From SFLA01 sp045595165 (GTDB lineage: Bacteria; Bacillota; Clostridia; Oscillospirales; CAG-382), in the NCBI GenBank assembly GCA_045595165.1, contig JAZNZY010000027.1, positions 1 through 64,000 on the forward strand: a stretch of 64,000 bases of DNA, written 5' to 3'. Below are positions 48,674-56,988 of this stretch, one piece after another. A program made the translations under genes and the position numbers. Below the pieces are notes generated by a model, which saw only the letters and a list, made by a program, of their open reading frames with translations, was not told where the DNA came from and searched no databases. The number at the start of each line of letters is the position of its first letter. Position 1 is the first letter of the stretch.

Positions 48674-50002
48674 ATGCCCATCAAAGTAGGTTTTGTTTCT
48701 CTGGGATGTCCCAAGAATCTTGTGAATACTGAAAATATGCTTGCTATACTTGCGCAAAACGGATTTGAAATCGTCGCTGAGGATGTTGAAGCGGACGTTA
48801 TCGTTATCAACACCTGTGCATTTATTGAGAGCGCAAAAAAAGAAGCTATCGATAATATTCTTGATGTCGCTTGGCTCAAGGAAAACCATACCCTTAAGGG
48901 AATAGTTGTAACCGGCTGTCTGCCCGAGCGTTACAGAGAAGAAATTCTTAAAGAAATGCCCGAGGTAGATTGTGTTCTTGGTACCGGCTCGTTCGGAAAC
49001 ATTTGTGAAGCAGTTAAGGCTGCTTATGAAGGCAAGCAGTATTCTTCTTTCGAGGATAAAAACACATCGAATATTGGCGGTGAGCGAGTTATCACCACAC
49101 CGGAGTATTTTGCTTATCTCCAGATAGCCGAAGGTTGCGATAACCACTGTACATACTGCGTTATTCCCAGTATAAGAGGTCACTTCAGAAGCAGACCTAT
49201 GTCCGATATTTTAGAAGAGGCTCAAAATCTTGCCGACCTCGGTGTAAAGGAAATTTGCCTTATTGCACAGGATACAACCAGATACGGTCAGGATCTTTAC
49301 GGTGTGTATTCACTGGATTCCCTTATTCAGGAAATATCCAAAATTGACGGAATCGAATGGATCCGTGTTATGTATTGCTATCCCGATAGAATTACCGATG
49401 GTCTTATAAATGAATTTGCGACCAATCCCAAGCTGGTAAAATATATTGATATGCCTATACAGCACATTTCCACTCCCGTTCTCAAGCGTATGAATCGCAG
49501 AGATACCGAAGAATCCATACGCAATGTAATTAAAAAACTGCGCGACGCCGTTCCCGATATGTATATAAGAACAACCGTTATAACCGGTTTCCCCGGTGAA
49601 ACCGATGCTGATTTTGATAAGCTGTTATCCTTTGTAAAAGAGATAAGATTTGAGCGACTGGGCGCGTTTATATATTCACGTGAAGAGGGCACTCCAGCTT
49701 ACGATATGCCCGATCAGGTTCCCGAAAAGCTTAAGCGCCGCAGACACGACGCGATCATGCGTGAACAAAAGAAAATTCACGATTCTATCAACAAAAACAG
49801 TGTTGGAAAAATTATCAGAGTCATCAATGAAGGCTATGATCAGGTTGCGGAAAGCTACTATGGACGTTCATTCGCAGATGCGCCCGAAATCGACGGCAAG
49901 ATTTATTATTCTTCTCCTCGTCGTCTTCGTGAAGGTGAGTTTGTCGATGTACTGATAAACGATGTTATCGATTACGATCTCACCGGACGAGTAGTAAGAT
50001 AA
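48674..50002 (+). CDS. rimO: Ribosomal protein S12 methylthiotransferase RimO
   Basis: The 442-residue radical-SAM methylthiotransferase has an N-terminal MTTase domain with SLGCPKNLVNTENM. The radical-SAM cluster motif is CDNHCTYC near residue 154, preceded by AEGC. A TRAM-type C-terminal RNA/protein-binding domain follows. IPSIRGHFRSRP is the RimO-type variant. It adds a methylthio group to Asp of S12 near the decoding site. It follows recX by 5 bp in the recA operon. Confidence 0.95.
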   Translation: MPIKVGFVSLGCPKNLVNTENMLAILAQNGFEIVAEDVEADVIVINTCAFIESAKKEAIDNILDVAWLKENHTLKGIVVTGCLPERYREEILKEMPEVDCVLGTGSFGNICEAVKAAYEGKQYSSFEDKNTSNIGGERVITTPEYFAYLQIAEGCDNHCTYCVIPSIRGHFRSRPMSDILEEAQNLADLGVKEICLIAQDTTRYGQDLYGVYSLDSLIQEISKIDGIEWIRVMYCYPDRITDGLINEFATNPKLVKYIDMPIQHISTPVLKRMNRRDTEESIRNVIKKLRDAVPDMYIRTTVITGFPGETDADFDKLLSFVKEIRFERLGAFIYSREEGTPAYDMPDQVPEKLKRRRHDAIMREQKKIHDSINKNSVGKIIRVINEGYDQVAESYYGRSFADAPEIDGKIYYSSPRRLREGEFVDVLINDVIDYDLTGRVVR

Positions 50003-50014
50003 GAGAGGCAGCAA

Positions 50015-50629
50015 ATGAAGCTTAACACCCCCAACAAACTTACGATATTCAGAATCGTTTTAATACCGTTTTTTATGGTGTTCCTTCTTTACAACGTCTT
50101 CGGCGGAGAGGGAGAAATTTGGTGCAGGATAGTTTCGGCGGCGATATTCATTATTGCTTCCGTTACGGATTTTCTTGACGGATACCTCGCACGCAAAAAC
50201 GGTCAAGTAACCAATTTCGGCAAATTTATGGATCCGCTGGCGGATAAGTTCCTTATTTTTGGTGCTATAGTAGCAATTCTCGCATCTGATTTTGCTATCT
50301 CAGAGGGATCTGTAATCTCCAGAGATATATTACATCAGGTATTTTTGTGGTCGGGAATTATAGTTATCTTCAGAGAACTTGCAGTTACTTCCATGAGGCT
50401 TGTTGTCAATAACGCTTCAGGTATTGTCGTTTCCGCAAATATGCTTGGAAAGATTAAAACAAATACACAGATCGTGTGTGTTTGCTGTATAATTCTTGAA
50501 CCGATCCTTTTACCCTTCTGCGGTAATGTTATCTCCTTTATCTCCTGTATAGTTATGACCGTATTTACCGTATGGTCGGGACTTTCATATCTCAAGGCAT
50601 ATTGGCCTTATATTAAATCTGACAGTTAA
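50015..50629 (+). CDS. pgsA: CDP-diacylglycerol-glycerol-3-phosphate 3-phosphatidyltransferase
   Basis: The 204-residue membrane enzyme begins with the PNKLTIFRIVLIPFF helix typical of PgsA. The CDP-alcohol phosphotransferase motif is DFLDGYLARKNGQ...G...MDPLADK (DG-AR-G-D-D). About five hydrophobic helices are visible. It makes phosphatidylglycerol phosphate. rimO-pgsA adjacency is common in Firmicutes. GAGAGG precedes the ATG. Confidence 0.94.
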   Translation: MKLNTPNKLTIFRIVLIPFFMVFLLYNVFGGEGEIWCRIVSAAIFIIASVTDFLDGYLARKNGQVTNFGKFMDPLADKFLIFGAIVAILASDFAISEGSVISRDILHQVFLWSGIIVIFRELAVTSMRLVVNNASGIVVSANMLGKIKTNTQIVCVCCIILEPILLPFCGNVISFISCIVMTVFTVWSGLSYLKAYWPYIKSDS

Positions 50630-50640
50630 CGAGGCACTCA

Positions 50641-52074
50641 ATGAAACTGTATAACTCACTTACAAGAACAAAAGATGATTTTATAACTCACGTTCCCGGT
50701 AAGGTAACAATGTATACCTGCGGACCTACCGTATATCACTTTGCCCATATCGGTAATCTTCGTTCTTACATTATGGAAGATGTTTTGGAAAAGTATCTTT
50801 CTTATGCAGGATATGACGTTACCCGTACTATGAATATCACCGATGTCGGACATCTCACCTCCGATGGCGATACCGGCGATGATAAGATGATAAAAAGCGC
50901 ACAGCGCGAGCATAAATCCGTAATGGAAATTGCTCGTTTTTATACTGATGCTTTCTTTTCTGATTGTGAAAAGCTTAACATCAAAAAGCCTGATTATATC
51001 GTACCCGCTACGGATTGCATCGACGATTTTATTAATATGGTCGATAAGCTTTTGAAAAACGGTTATGCATACGAAGCAGGCGGAAATGTTTATTTTGATA
51101 CCTCCAAGCTTGAGAATTACTATGTTTTCAACAAGCACGATGCCGATAATCTTGAAGAAGGCGTAAGAGAGGGAGTCGGAGTAGACAGTAATAAAAAAAC
51201 AAAAACCGATTTCGTTTTGTGGTTCACAAAATCCAAGTTTGAGGATCAGGAACTGAAATGGGATAGTCCTTGGGGATACGGTTATCCCGGCTGGCATATT
51301 GAATGCTCTGCGATTTCTGTTAAGACTTTGGGCGAATATCTCGATATACATTGTGGCGGAATTGATAACGCTTTCCCGCATCACACTAACGAGATCGCTC
51401 AAAGCGAAGCATTTTTGGGACATCCCTGGTGCAAACACTGGTTTCACGTTCTTCATCTTAACACTGCCAACGGAAAAATGAGTAAATCTTCCGGCAAAGC
51501 ACTTACACTTTCTTTGCTTGAAGAAAACGGATACGATCCTCTTGTATATCGCTTCTTCTGTTTGCAATCCCATTACCGCAAAAACCTGGTGTTCTCTTGG
51601 GAAGGGCTTGACAATGCTGTTATCGCATACAACAAGCTTGTCGCAAAGATCGCGGCTCTGAAACCCGAAGGCGAAGTCGATGATGTAGATTTCCAAAAGA
51701 TCAGGGAAGGTTTTGTTTCCGCAATGGATAATGATCTTAACTCATCTCTCGCTATAACTGCTATCTACGATGTTCTTAAGGCGAATACATCTGATGCAAC
51801 AAAGCTTGCGCTTATCAAGGATTATGATCAGGTTCTTTCTCTGGGATTGGTTGAAGCCGCTGCAAAGTATAAAGAAAAGCTTAATAATCAGTCTGAATCG
51901 GAAGCTGCTGAAGTCAGCGAAGAAGACAAAGAGATCGTTGAGCTTGTCAACAAGCGCACAGCGGCTAAAAAAGCAAAAGACTTCGCTTTGGCAGACAGTA
52001 TACGTGATCAACTTAAAAGTATGGGCGTGGTTGTAGAGGATACATCCCAAGGTCCGAAGTGGAAACGAATATGA
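50641..52074 (+). CDS. cysS: Cysteinyl-tRNA synthetase
   Basis: The 477-residue class I synthetase has the zinc-site Cys and YTCGPTVYHFAHIGNLRSYI (CGPTVY plus HIGN). The tRNA/zinc segment GWHIECSAISVKTLG and HCGGIDNAFPHHTNEIAQSEA follow, with KMSKSSGKAL as the KMSKS loop. It charges tRNA-Cys. It lies 11 bp after pgsA and its stop overlaps mrnC (ATGA), so no T-box leader fits between the genes. Confidence 0.97.
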   Translation: MKLYNSLTRTKDDFITHVPGKVTMYTCGPTVYHFAHIGNLRSYIMEDVLEKYLSYAGYDVTRTMNITDVGHLTSDGDTGDDKMIKSAQREHKSVMEIARFYTDAFFSDCEKLNIKKPDYIVPATDCIDDFINMVDKLLKNGYAYEAGGNVYFDTSKLENYYVFNKHDADNLEEGVREGVGVDSNKKTKTDFVLWFTKSKFEDQELKWDSPWGYGYPGWHIECSAISVKTLGEYLDIHCGGIDNAFPHHTNEIAQSEAFLGHPWCKHWFHVLHLNTANGKMSKSSGKALTLSLLEENGYDPLVYRFFCLQSHYRKNLVFSWEGLDNAVIAYNKLVAKIAALKPEGEVDDVDFQKIREGFVSAMDNDLNSSLAITAIYDVLKANTSDATKLALIKDYDQVLSLGLVEAAAKYKEKLNNQSESEAAEVSEEDKEIVELVNKRTAAKKAKDFALADSIRDQLKSMGVVVEDTSQGPKWKRI

Positions 52075-52454
52075 ACGTTAACGAATACAGCCCCCTTTCT
52101 TTGGCGTATTTAGGGGATGCATATTACGAGCTGCTCGTGCGGGCTTACTTGCTCGAGCAGGGAAATATGCCTACATCTGAATTAAATAAACGGGCAAAGG
52201 AATATGTAACAGCCGTTAAGCAAAGCGATATGGTTGACATAATACTACAGCATTTGAGCGAAAATGAACTTGCCGCTTACAAGCGGGGAAGAAACGCACA
52301 TTCTGCGCATACACCCAAAAGCGCTGCTGCAGTCCAATACCGACGCGCAACAGGACTTGAAAGTTTATTTGGTTATCTGTTTGTAAAAGGGGAAACCGAA
52401 CGGGCACAACAGTTGTTTGAACTGTTAGTTTTAGGAGGAAATGATAATGCTTGA
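52071..52454 (+). CDS. mrnC: Mini-ribonuclease 3 (MrnC)
   Basis: 127 residues starting at the ATG that overlaps the cysS stop. The RNase III catalytic fold lacks a dsRNA-binding domain: YSPLSLAYLGDAYYELLVRAYLL carries the acidic signature, and a central HTPKSAAAVQYRRATGLESLFGYLFVKGE motif follows. It matures 23S rRNA ends. cysS-mrnC is a conserved Firmicute pair. Its last 8 bp overlap lexA. Confidence 0.94.
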   Translation: MNVNEYSPLSLAYLGDAYYELLVRAYLLEQGNMPTSELNKRAKEYVTAVKQSDMVDIILQHLSENELAAYKRGRNAHSAHTPKSAAAVQYRRATGLESLFGYLFVKGETERAQQLFELLVLGGNDNA

Positions 52455-53049
52455 CCTCACCGAAAACGAAAAAAGTGTATACGAGTTTATACAAGAAAAA
52501 ATTACGTACGATGGATATGCACCTTCCGTCCGTGATATAGCTGCTGCTTTGGGTATTCGCTCTACTTCCACCGTGCACGCATATATGCGCCGTCTGGAAG
52601 AGAAGGGTTATATACAAAAAGAGCAAGGAAAAAGCAGAGCTGTTAAGATTGAACGTAAGGGCGAACCGGATAAAATGCTTCGAGTTCCCATTTTAGGCAA
52701 AGTTGCCGCCGGTGTTCCAATAACAGCTATACAAACCTGTGAGGGATATGTTGATTACCCTGCAAGTATGTCCCGTGGAAGAAGCAGTTTGTTTGCACTT
52801 CGGGTTGAGGGAGAGAGCATGATCAATGCGGGTATTCTTAACGGTGATATAGTTATTGTAGAAAACCGCAGATATGCGGAAGACGGTGAGATAGTTGTTG
52901 CTTTGATAGATGATGAAGCAACAGTTAAGCGTTTTTTCCGCGAAAAGGATCGGGTTCGTCTTCAGCCGGAAAACTCTAAAATGAAGCCTATTTACACAAC
53001 TGACGTAATGATTTTAGGCGTAGTAATTGCAAATTTCAGATTTTACTAA
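52447..53049 (+). CDS. lexA: SOS transcriptional repressor LexA
   Basis: 200 residues from ATG 52447, eight bases after AGGAGG. The N-terminal winged helix is YDGYAPSVRDIAAALGIRSTSTVHAYMRRLEEKG-type. The self-cleavage site is Ala88-Gly89 in KVAAGVP, with Ser124 (EGESM) and Lys161 (EATVKRF) as the catalytic dyad. It represses SOS genes until activated RecA triggers cleavage. I see no SOS box in front of it, so its control probably comes from the recA promoter at the head of the operon. Confidence 0.96.
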   Translation: MLDLTENEKSVYEFIQEKITYDGYAPSVRDIAAALGIRSTSTVHAYMRRLEEKGYIQKEQGKSRAVKIERKGEPDKMLRVPILGKVAAGVPITAIQTCEGYVDYPASMSRGRSSLFALRVEGESMINAGILNGDIVIVENRRYAEDGEIVVALIDDEATVKRFFREKDRVRLQPENSKMKPIYTTDVMILGVVIANFRFY

Positions 53050-53057
53050 TTTTCTTA

Positions 53058-53086
53058 TTGACAAACGCCCGATAATGTGTTATTCT
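53058..53086 (+). promoter_or_regulatory. Sigma-A promoter of tRNA-Lys
   Basis: Perfect TTGACA (53058-53063), a 17-bp spacer and TATTCT (53081-53086), starting nine bases after the lexA stop codon. Confidence 0.8.
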
Positions 53087-53103
53087 ATTCGGGCGGTCTG
53101 AAT

Positions 53104-53179
53104 GATCCATTAGCTCAGCCGGTAGAGCACATGACTTTTAATCATGGTGTCCGGAGTTCGATTCTCCGATGGATCACCA
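53104..53179 (+). tRNA. tRNA-Lys (anticodon TTT)
   Basis: The full cloverleaf has acceptor GATCCAT/ATGGATC, D-arm GCTC...GAGC, anticodon stem CATGA/TCATG around the loop CTTTTAA, T-arm CGGAG-TTCGATT-CTCCG and an encoded CCA end. The arms pair without mismatch, and a promoter and a terminator frame it. Confidence 0.97.
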
Positions 53180-53180
53180 C

Positions 53181-53215
53181 ACAGGTGCCGAACGGTGTTC
53201 GGCACCTGTTTTTTT
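53181..53215 (+). terminator. Intrinsic terminator after tRNA-Lys
   Basis: A 13-bp stem (ACAGGTGCCGAAC/GTTCGGCACCTGT) with a 3-base loop is followed by a run of seven T. It also ends read-through from lexA. Confidence 0.95.
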
Positions 53216-53242
53216 ATCTGTATCCCCAAAACGGTGGTTGTT

Positions 53243-53638
53243 ATGTATTCTAAGAAAGCGAATATTACCCAAGCGGTATACGAAGCATTGCTTCCCGTAA
53301 TCTTTACTTTGGTTTCTTCACTTGATCTGGATATAAACGCTGTGTACCTTTTTGCCCTTTTTATGTTGTTTTATTGTGTTCCTTTCTTTTACACTTCATT
53401 TAAGCTTGTGCGCGGCAACGAAGTTAAGATAAAGGCTTGTATATTACACGATTTACTCTTTGTTTTTCTCCCCTTTGTTGTTTCTGCTGTGTTGACAGAC
53501 GTGTTTGTTTCTTTAGTTTTCGGCGCGCAAAGCTGGACGGGAATGACTTGCTTTATTTTCATGTTTGCATCTTCTCTATTAACGATTATTTTTTGGCTAA
53601 AATATTTATTGGATAAAAAATTTAATAACCGCCCTTAG
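53243..53638 (+). CDS. Small integral membrane protein of unknown function
   Basis: 131 residues from ATG 53243; an upstream in-frame reading would run through the tRNA-Lys and its terminator. Four hydrophobic helices (about residues 14-28, 32-52, 66-90 and 97-121) with little soluble sequence are visible. I recognise no family. The last ten bases, including the stop codon, lie inside the acceptor arm of the next tRNA. The ribosome site is weak (GGTGG), so expression is uncertain. Confidence 0.6.
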   Translation: MYSKKANITQAVYEALLPVIFTLVSSLDLDINAVYLFALFMLFYCVPFFYTSFKLVRGNEVKIKACILHDLLFVFLPFVVSAVLTDVFVSLVFGAQSWTGMTCFIFMFASSLLTIIFWLKYLLDKKFNNRP

Positions 53639-53706
53639 CTCAGCCCGGATAGAGTACCGGATTCCGATTCCGATGGTCGAGGGTTCGAATCCCCCAGGGC
53701 GGGCCA
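53629..53706 (+). tRNA. tRNA-Arg (anticodon CCG)
   Basis: A cloverleaf with acceptor CCGCCCT/AGGGCGG, T8-A9, D-arm GCTC/GAGT, anticodon loop TTCCGAT, T-loop TTCGAAT and an encoded CCA can be drawn. Two A.C mismatches occur, at the top of the anticodon stem (27-43) and in the T stem (50-64), so it is less regular than the tRNA-Lys. No promoter is seen directly in front. Its 5' end overlaps the stop of the membrane-protein gene. Confidence 0.87.
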
Positions 53707-53740
53707 AAAACGACGTGTTTTAACACGTCGTTTTTATTTT
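53706..53740 (+). terminator. Intrinsic terminator after tRNA-Arg
   Basis: The stem AAAAACGACGTGTT/AACACGTCGTTTTT is followed by ATTTT. Confidence 0.9.
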
Positions 53741-53741
53741 C

Positions 53742-53770
53742 TTGACTTGGATTTTCTCTTGTGGTATACT
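53742..53770 (+). promoter_or_regulatory. Sigma-A promoter of the deaminase-glycosidase pair
   Basis: TTGACT (53742-53747), a 17-bp spacer and TATACT (53765-53770). Confidence 0.8.
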
Positions 53771-53826
53771 CAAGGTATATAATATATGTCAAGTTATATG
53801 TGGTTCTCTGACAGATAGGGGTATTT

Positions 53827-54222
53827 ATGGAACAAGTATGGACGGAAATGTGCGAAGCGGCAAAAGCCGTATTGAATGAACGCAGAATATCCGAATACGT
53901 TACCTGCGGTGAAGTTGCTGCCGCCGTTCGCTCAAAATCCGGCAAAATCTATACTGGAGTGTGCATTGACACTTGCTCCACTTTGGGTATTTGTGCAGAG
54001 AGAAATGCTATCTTTAATATGATTACCAACGGCGAGCAGGAAATTGACAAAGTGCTTTGTATTCTTCCCGATGGCTCCAATGGTGCTCCTTGCGGTGCTT
54101 GCCGCGAGCTTATGGTTCAACTAATGGCAGGGAAGTATTACGATATAGAGATAATGCTTGATTATTCTTCGTGCCGTATCGTAAAGCTTGGTGAAATAAC
54201 TCCCGAATGGTGGATAAAATAA
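53827..54222 (+). CDS. Cytidine deaminase-like enzyme
   Basis: The 131-residue zinc deaminase has the catalytic CAERNAIFNM (Cys plus Glu) and PCGACRELM (two zinc Cys), the CDA pattern. The substrate-binding N-terminal segment is shorter and altered from classical Cdd, and a Trp-Trp pair ends the protein. Relatives include blasticidin-S deaminase-type enzymes. The substrate may therefore be cytidine or another aminated base or nucleoside. GGGG lies seven bases before the ATG. It is the first gene of a pair with the DUF4091 protein. Confidence 0.83.
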   Translation: MEQVWTEMCEAAKAVLNERRISEYVTCGEVAAAVRSKSGKIYTGVCIDTCSTLGICAERNAIFNMITNGEQEIDKVLCILPDGSNGAPCGACRELMVQLMAGKYYDIEIMLDYSSCRIVKLGEITPEWWIK

Positions 54223-54236
54223 AACGAGGTAATGTT

Positions 54237-55886
54237 ATGATAAGATTTAAATGTATATCAGCGTTGGAAAAGTGCTTTTGGGATGAAAACATAGATGATA
54301 AGAAAGAGTACCTTTACGCAAGTGTACTTAAAAACGATAGGCTTTCTTTTCAGATATGCTTTGCCTCGGATGAAGAAATCCCCGGTGGAAAGCTTGTTTG
54401 TAACGCAGAAGTGAAATCAGAAATAAAAGATTACATAAAACTTTCAACCGTTCACCACGTTCCATCTCTTATGCCGGTTTTCAGAGAATGGACTGATGAT
54501 AATTATCTTCGCAAAGAACCGGGTTTGTATCCCGATCTGCTTATACCTCTGATCGATAACCCGAATATATACATTGTTTCCAAACAGTTAAATGCTTTGT
54601 GGGTGGATGTTGACGTTCCTTCCGATGCTGTAGGCGGTGCATATGATGTTACCGTTATATTCAAAAAGGCTGATGGCGAAGTGTTGGGGGAATGTTCTTT
54701 TACCGTTAAGATATGCAACACGGTATTGCCAAAGCAAAAGCTTATATACACTCAATGGTTTCATAGCGATTGTCTTGCCAATTATTACAAGGTTGAAGTT
54801 TTCTCGGAAAAATACTGGGAAATTGTAAGAAACTTTATTCGTACAGCGGTTGAAAACGGTATTAATATGATATTGACTCCCGTTTTTACTCCTGCATTGG
54901 ATACTGCAGTAGGTCACGAAAGATTAACTGTTCAGCTTGTCGGAATTGAAATTATTAACGGTGAATATTTGTTTGATTTTTCAAATCTTGAACGCTGGGT
55001 GGATATGTGCCTTGAAGAGGGGATAGAGTATTTTGAAATAGCACACTTTTTCACACAATGGGGTGCGGCTCATGCTCCTAAAATCATTGCGGAAATAGAT
55101 GGAAAAATTAAAAAAATATTTAGTTGGGAAACAGATGCCTGCAGTGCTGAATACGTTGGATTTCTGAATGTGTTTATTAAAGAACTTCGTAGTTTCTTAC
55201 GTCATAAAAACATTGAAGATAAGTGCGTTTTCCATATTTCCGATGAACCCTCCGCCACACAGTTAGAAAGCTATAAGAATGCGAAAAATGCAGTTTCTGA
55301 ATCCCTTTACGGTTGCAAGATCATAGATGCGCTTTCGAACTACGCGTTTTATTCTTCCGGTGTAGTTGATACCCCAGTAGTTGCAACGGATCATATACAG
55401 CCATTTATTGATAATAATGTTGATAATCTTTGGGCGTACTATTGCTGTGGTGAATGTGTAAAGGTTTCCAACAGATTCTTGTCAATGCCTTCTGCCCGCA
55501 ACAGAATCATCGGTATTCAGATGTTCAGATACGGTATAAAAGGCTTTTTACATTGGGGTTATAACTTTTATAATAACCAGTATTCGATCGCTCCAATTGA
55601 TCCGTACCGTACCACAGACGGTGAGTTCTTTGCTCCATCAGGAGATACCTTCAGCGTTTATCCTGCGCCGGACGGAAAGGCTTACGAAACGATACACCTT
55701 GCTGTGTTTACACAAGCATTGCGTGATCTGCGTGCGTTTGAAGCACTTTCGGAGAAAATCGGCAGAGATGAAGTGAACAAAATAATTGATTCGAATGCAG
55801 GGTATATGATCACATTCGGTGAATATCCTCATAATGATGAATATATTTTAGAACTGCGAGAGCAGGTTAATAATATATTAGGTTAA
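54237..55886 (+). CDS. DUF4091-type glycoside hydrolase-like protein
   Basis: 549 residues from ATG 54237, with GAGGT upstream. The N-terminal beta domain (residues 1-165, ending LGECSFTVKICNTVLP) is followed by a TIM-barrel-like part with QWFHSDCLANYY, NGINMILTPVFTP, ERWVDMCLEEGIEYFEIAHFFTQWG and HISDEPS, then the DUF4091 segment FRYGIKGFLHWGYNFYNNQ. The Asp-Glu pair in SDEPS is the likely catalytic site by analogy with GH123. No signal peptide is present, so it acts in the cytoplasm. The substrate is unknown, possibly an N-acetyl-hexosamine-type sugar. Confidence 0.82.
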   Translation: MIRFKCISALEKCFWDENIDDKKEYLYASVLKNDRLSFQICFASDEEIPGGKLVCNAEVKSEIKDYIKLSTVHHVPSLMPVFREWTDDNYLRKEPGLYPDLLIPLIDNPNIYIVSKQLNALWVDVDVPSDAVGGAYDVTVIFKKADGEVLGECSFTVKICNTVLPKQKLIYTQWFHSDCLANYYKVEVFSEKYWEIVRNFIRTAVENGINMILTPVFTPALDTAVGHERLTVQLVGIEIINGEYLFDFSNLERWVDMCLEEGIEYFEIAHFFTQWGAAHAPKIIAEIDGKIKKIFSWETDACSAEYVGFLNVFIKELRSFLRHKNIEDKCVFHISDEPSATQLESYKNAKNAVSESLYGCKIIDALSNYAFYSSGVVDTPVVATDHIQPFIDNNVDNLWAYYCCGECVKVSNRFLSMPSARNRIIGIQMFRYGIKGFLHWGYNFYNNQYSIAPIDPYRTTDGEFFAPSGDTFSVYPAPDGKAYETIHLAVFTQALRDLRAFEALSEKIGRDEVNKIIDSNAGYMITFGEYPHNDEYILELREQVNNILG

Positions 55887-55891
55887 ATTTC

Positions 55892-55920
55892 AAATCCCTC
55901 CAACAGCATTGGAGGGATTT
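55892..55920. terminator. Terminator between convergent genes
   Basis: A perfect 12-bp stem (AAATCCCTCCAA/TTGGAGGGATTT) with a 5-base loop has T-rich flanks in both directions. Confidence 0.8.
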
Positions 55921-55930
55921 TGGCATATAT

Positions 55931-56926
55931 TCAGTTGTTTGTCATTGGAATATTACGGAAAGGGCTAAGAATTGTCGGTATTATATCGTCATCCAAATCT
56001 CCGCTGAACAACGAAATATAAGTCTTTGGATCCCAAATAACGGTCATTGTTATTGACAACACCGTGTTTCCATCTTCTTCGCAAACGTTGAATTCCCATC
56101 CGTAGTGATCACATATCACGTTAATCAAAAGCAAATTGAGATATTGTGCGCCGTATTCGCACAGTGTGTCTAGCTTTTCTTTGTCTGTATATACGTCGGC
56201 AATGTTCTTTGCAAAACCGGTGCCGTTGCAATACATTTTTACGGTCGTGTCGGTTTTCTGCAAATGTCTGGATATAAATATTTCGTCAAGTCCGGGGACA
56301 TACGAGATCAGACAAACCGCCATTGCAGATAAAGCCATATAAAAATCGTGGAAATTCAGATCCGCATAAATTCGGATATCATCATGTAAATAATTCACCT
56401 TAATACCTGCCAGCGCACAAGTGGCTTGCTTAGCGAATTTATCAAGAAGTGCAGACGTTTCGGGTCTTTCAAGCCCTTCGACATAAAGTCCTTCAAACAG
56501 TCCTGCAAGTCTGTCCATTCGCTTCGCGGTTATATGCGGATAAGGCTCGGGAGAATCGGGTATAGAGGATGCAACGGCAGCTGTACTTGCATAACGAACA
56601 TCAAAAAGCTCGCTGATACGCTTGTGGGCCGCGGCGTTAAATCTACTTATTCTGAATATATAACAATCGTCTTTCCTTCGGCAGAAACCGCAAGTGGGCT
56701 CGTCAAGTAAAAATGTAAGGTACATAGATTCGCCGGGCTTCATACGTTTAAGACGGCTGAATTCTTGTTTTGTAATATAATATCTTATAGAAGCACCTTT
56801 TCTTATGGAAAAGACCATATGGTCTGTAACTTTGTTTTTCCAGACTATCTTCAGCGATTCGTCCGTAATTACGGAAGGAGTGTCGAGATTAGCAAAATAA
56901 GGCGCGTATTTTTCGGGTATCTGCAT
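55931..56926 (-). CDS. PAS-like protein with degenerate histidine-kinase ATPase fold
   Basis: I know no named family for this 331-residue protein. Residues 10-75 look like a PAS domain (PSVITDESLKIVWKN). A Cys cluster CGFCRRKDDC lies near residue 80. A helical segment at about 135-175 sits where a dimerisation domain would be, but has no His phospho-acceptor motif. Residues 175-300 resemble a HATPase fold, ending LLLINVICDHYGWEF...GNTVLSITM, which mirrors the last helix and strands of kinases, yet the N-box and the Gly-rich ATP lid are lost. A signalling or scaffold role, Spo0B-like or pseudokinase, is inferred. No response regulator is adjacent. Confidence 0.6.
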   Translation of the reverse strand: MQIPEKYAPYFANLDTPSVITDESLKIVWKNKVTDHMVFSIRKGASIRYYITKQEFSRLKRMKPGESMYLTFLLDEPTCGFCRRKDDCYIFRISRFNAAAHKRISELFDVRYASTAAVASSIPDSPEPYPHITAKRMDRLAGLFEGLYVEGLERPETSALLDKFAKQATCALAGIKVNYLHDDIRIYADLNFHDFYMALSAMAVCLISYVPGLDEIFISRHLQKTDTTVKMYCNGTGFAKNIADVYTDKEKLDTLCEYGAQYLNLLLINVICDHYGWEFNVCEEDGNTVLSITMTVIWDPKTYISLFSGDLDDDIIPTILSPFRNIPMTNN

Positions 56927-56946
56927 AAATGTCCTGCCTTTATAGA

Positions 56947-56975
56947 AATTAAAAGCGGCTCCTAAAGGAGCCGCT
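56947..56975 (-). terminator. Intrinsic terminator of the MsmK/UgpC ATPase gene
   Basis: On the minus strand the stem AGCGGCTCC/GGAGCCGCT with a 4-base loop is followed by TTTTAATTT. Confidence 0.85.
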
Positions 56976-56988
56976 ATGTATAGTTATA

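Noticed and set aside
52400..52446. A LexA box directly upstream of lexA (GAACTGTTAGTTT)
   Set aside because: The half-sites are five bases apart, not four, and the site lies within the mrnC coding end, so it does not fit the GAAC-N4-GTTC consensus.
53629..53706. Integrated element at the tRNA-Arg
   Set aside because: No integrase, phage or transfer genes and no flanking direct repeat of the tRNA end are visible.
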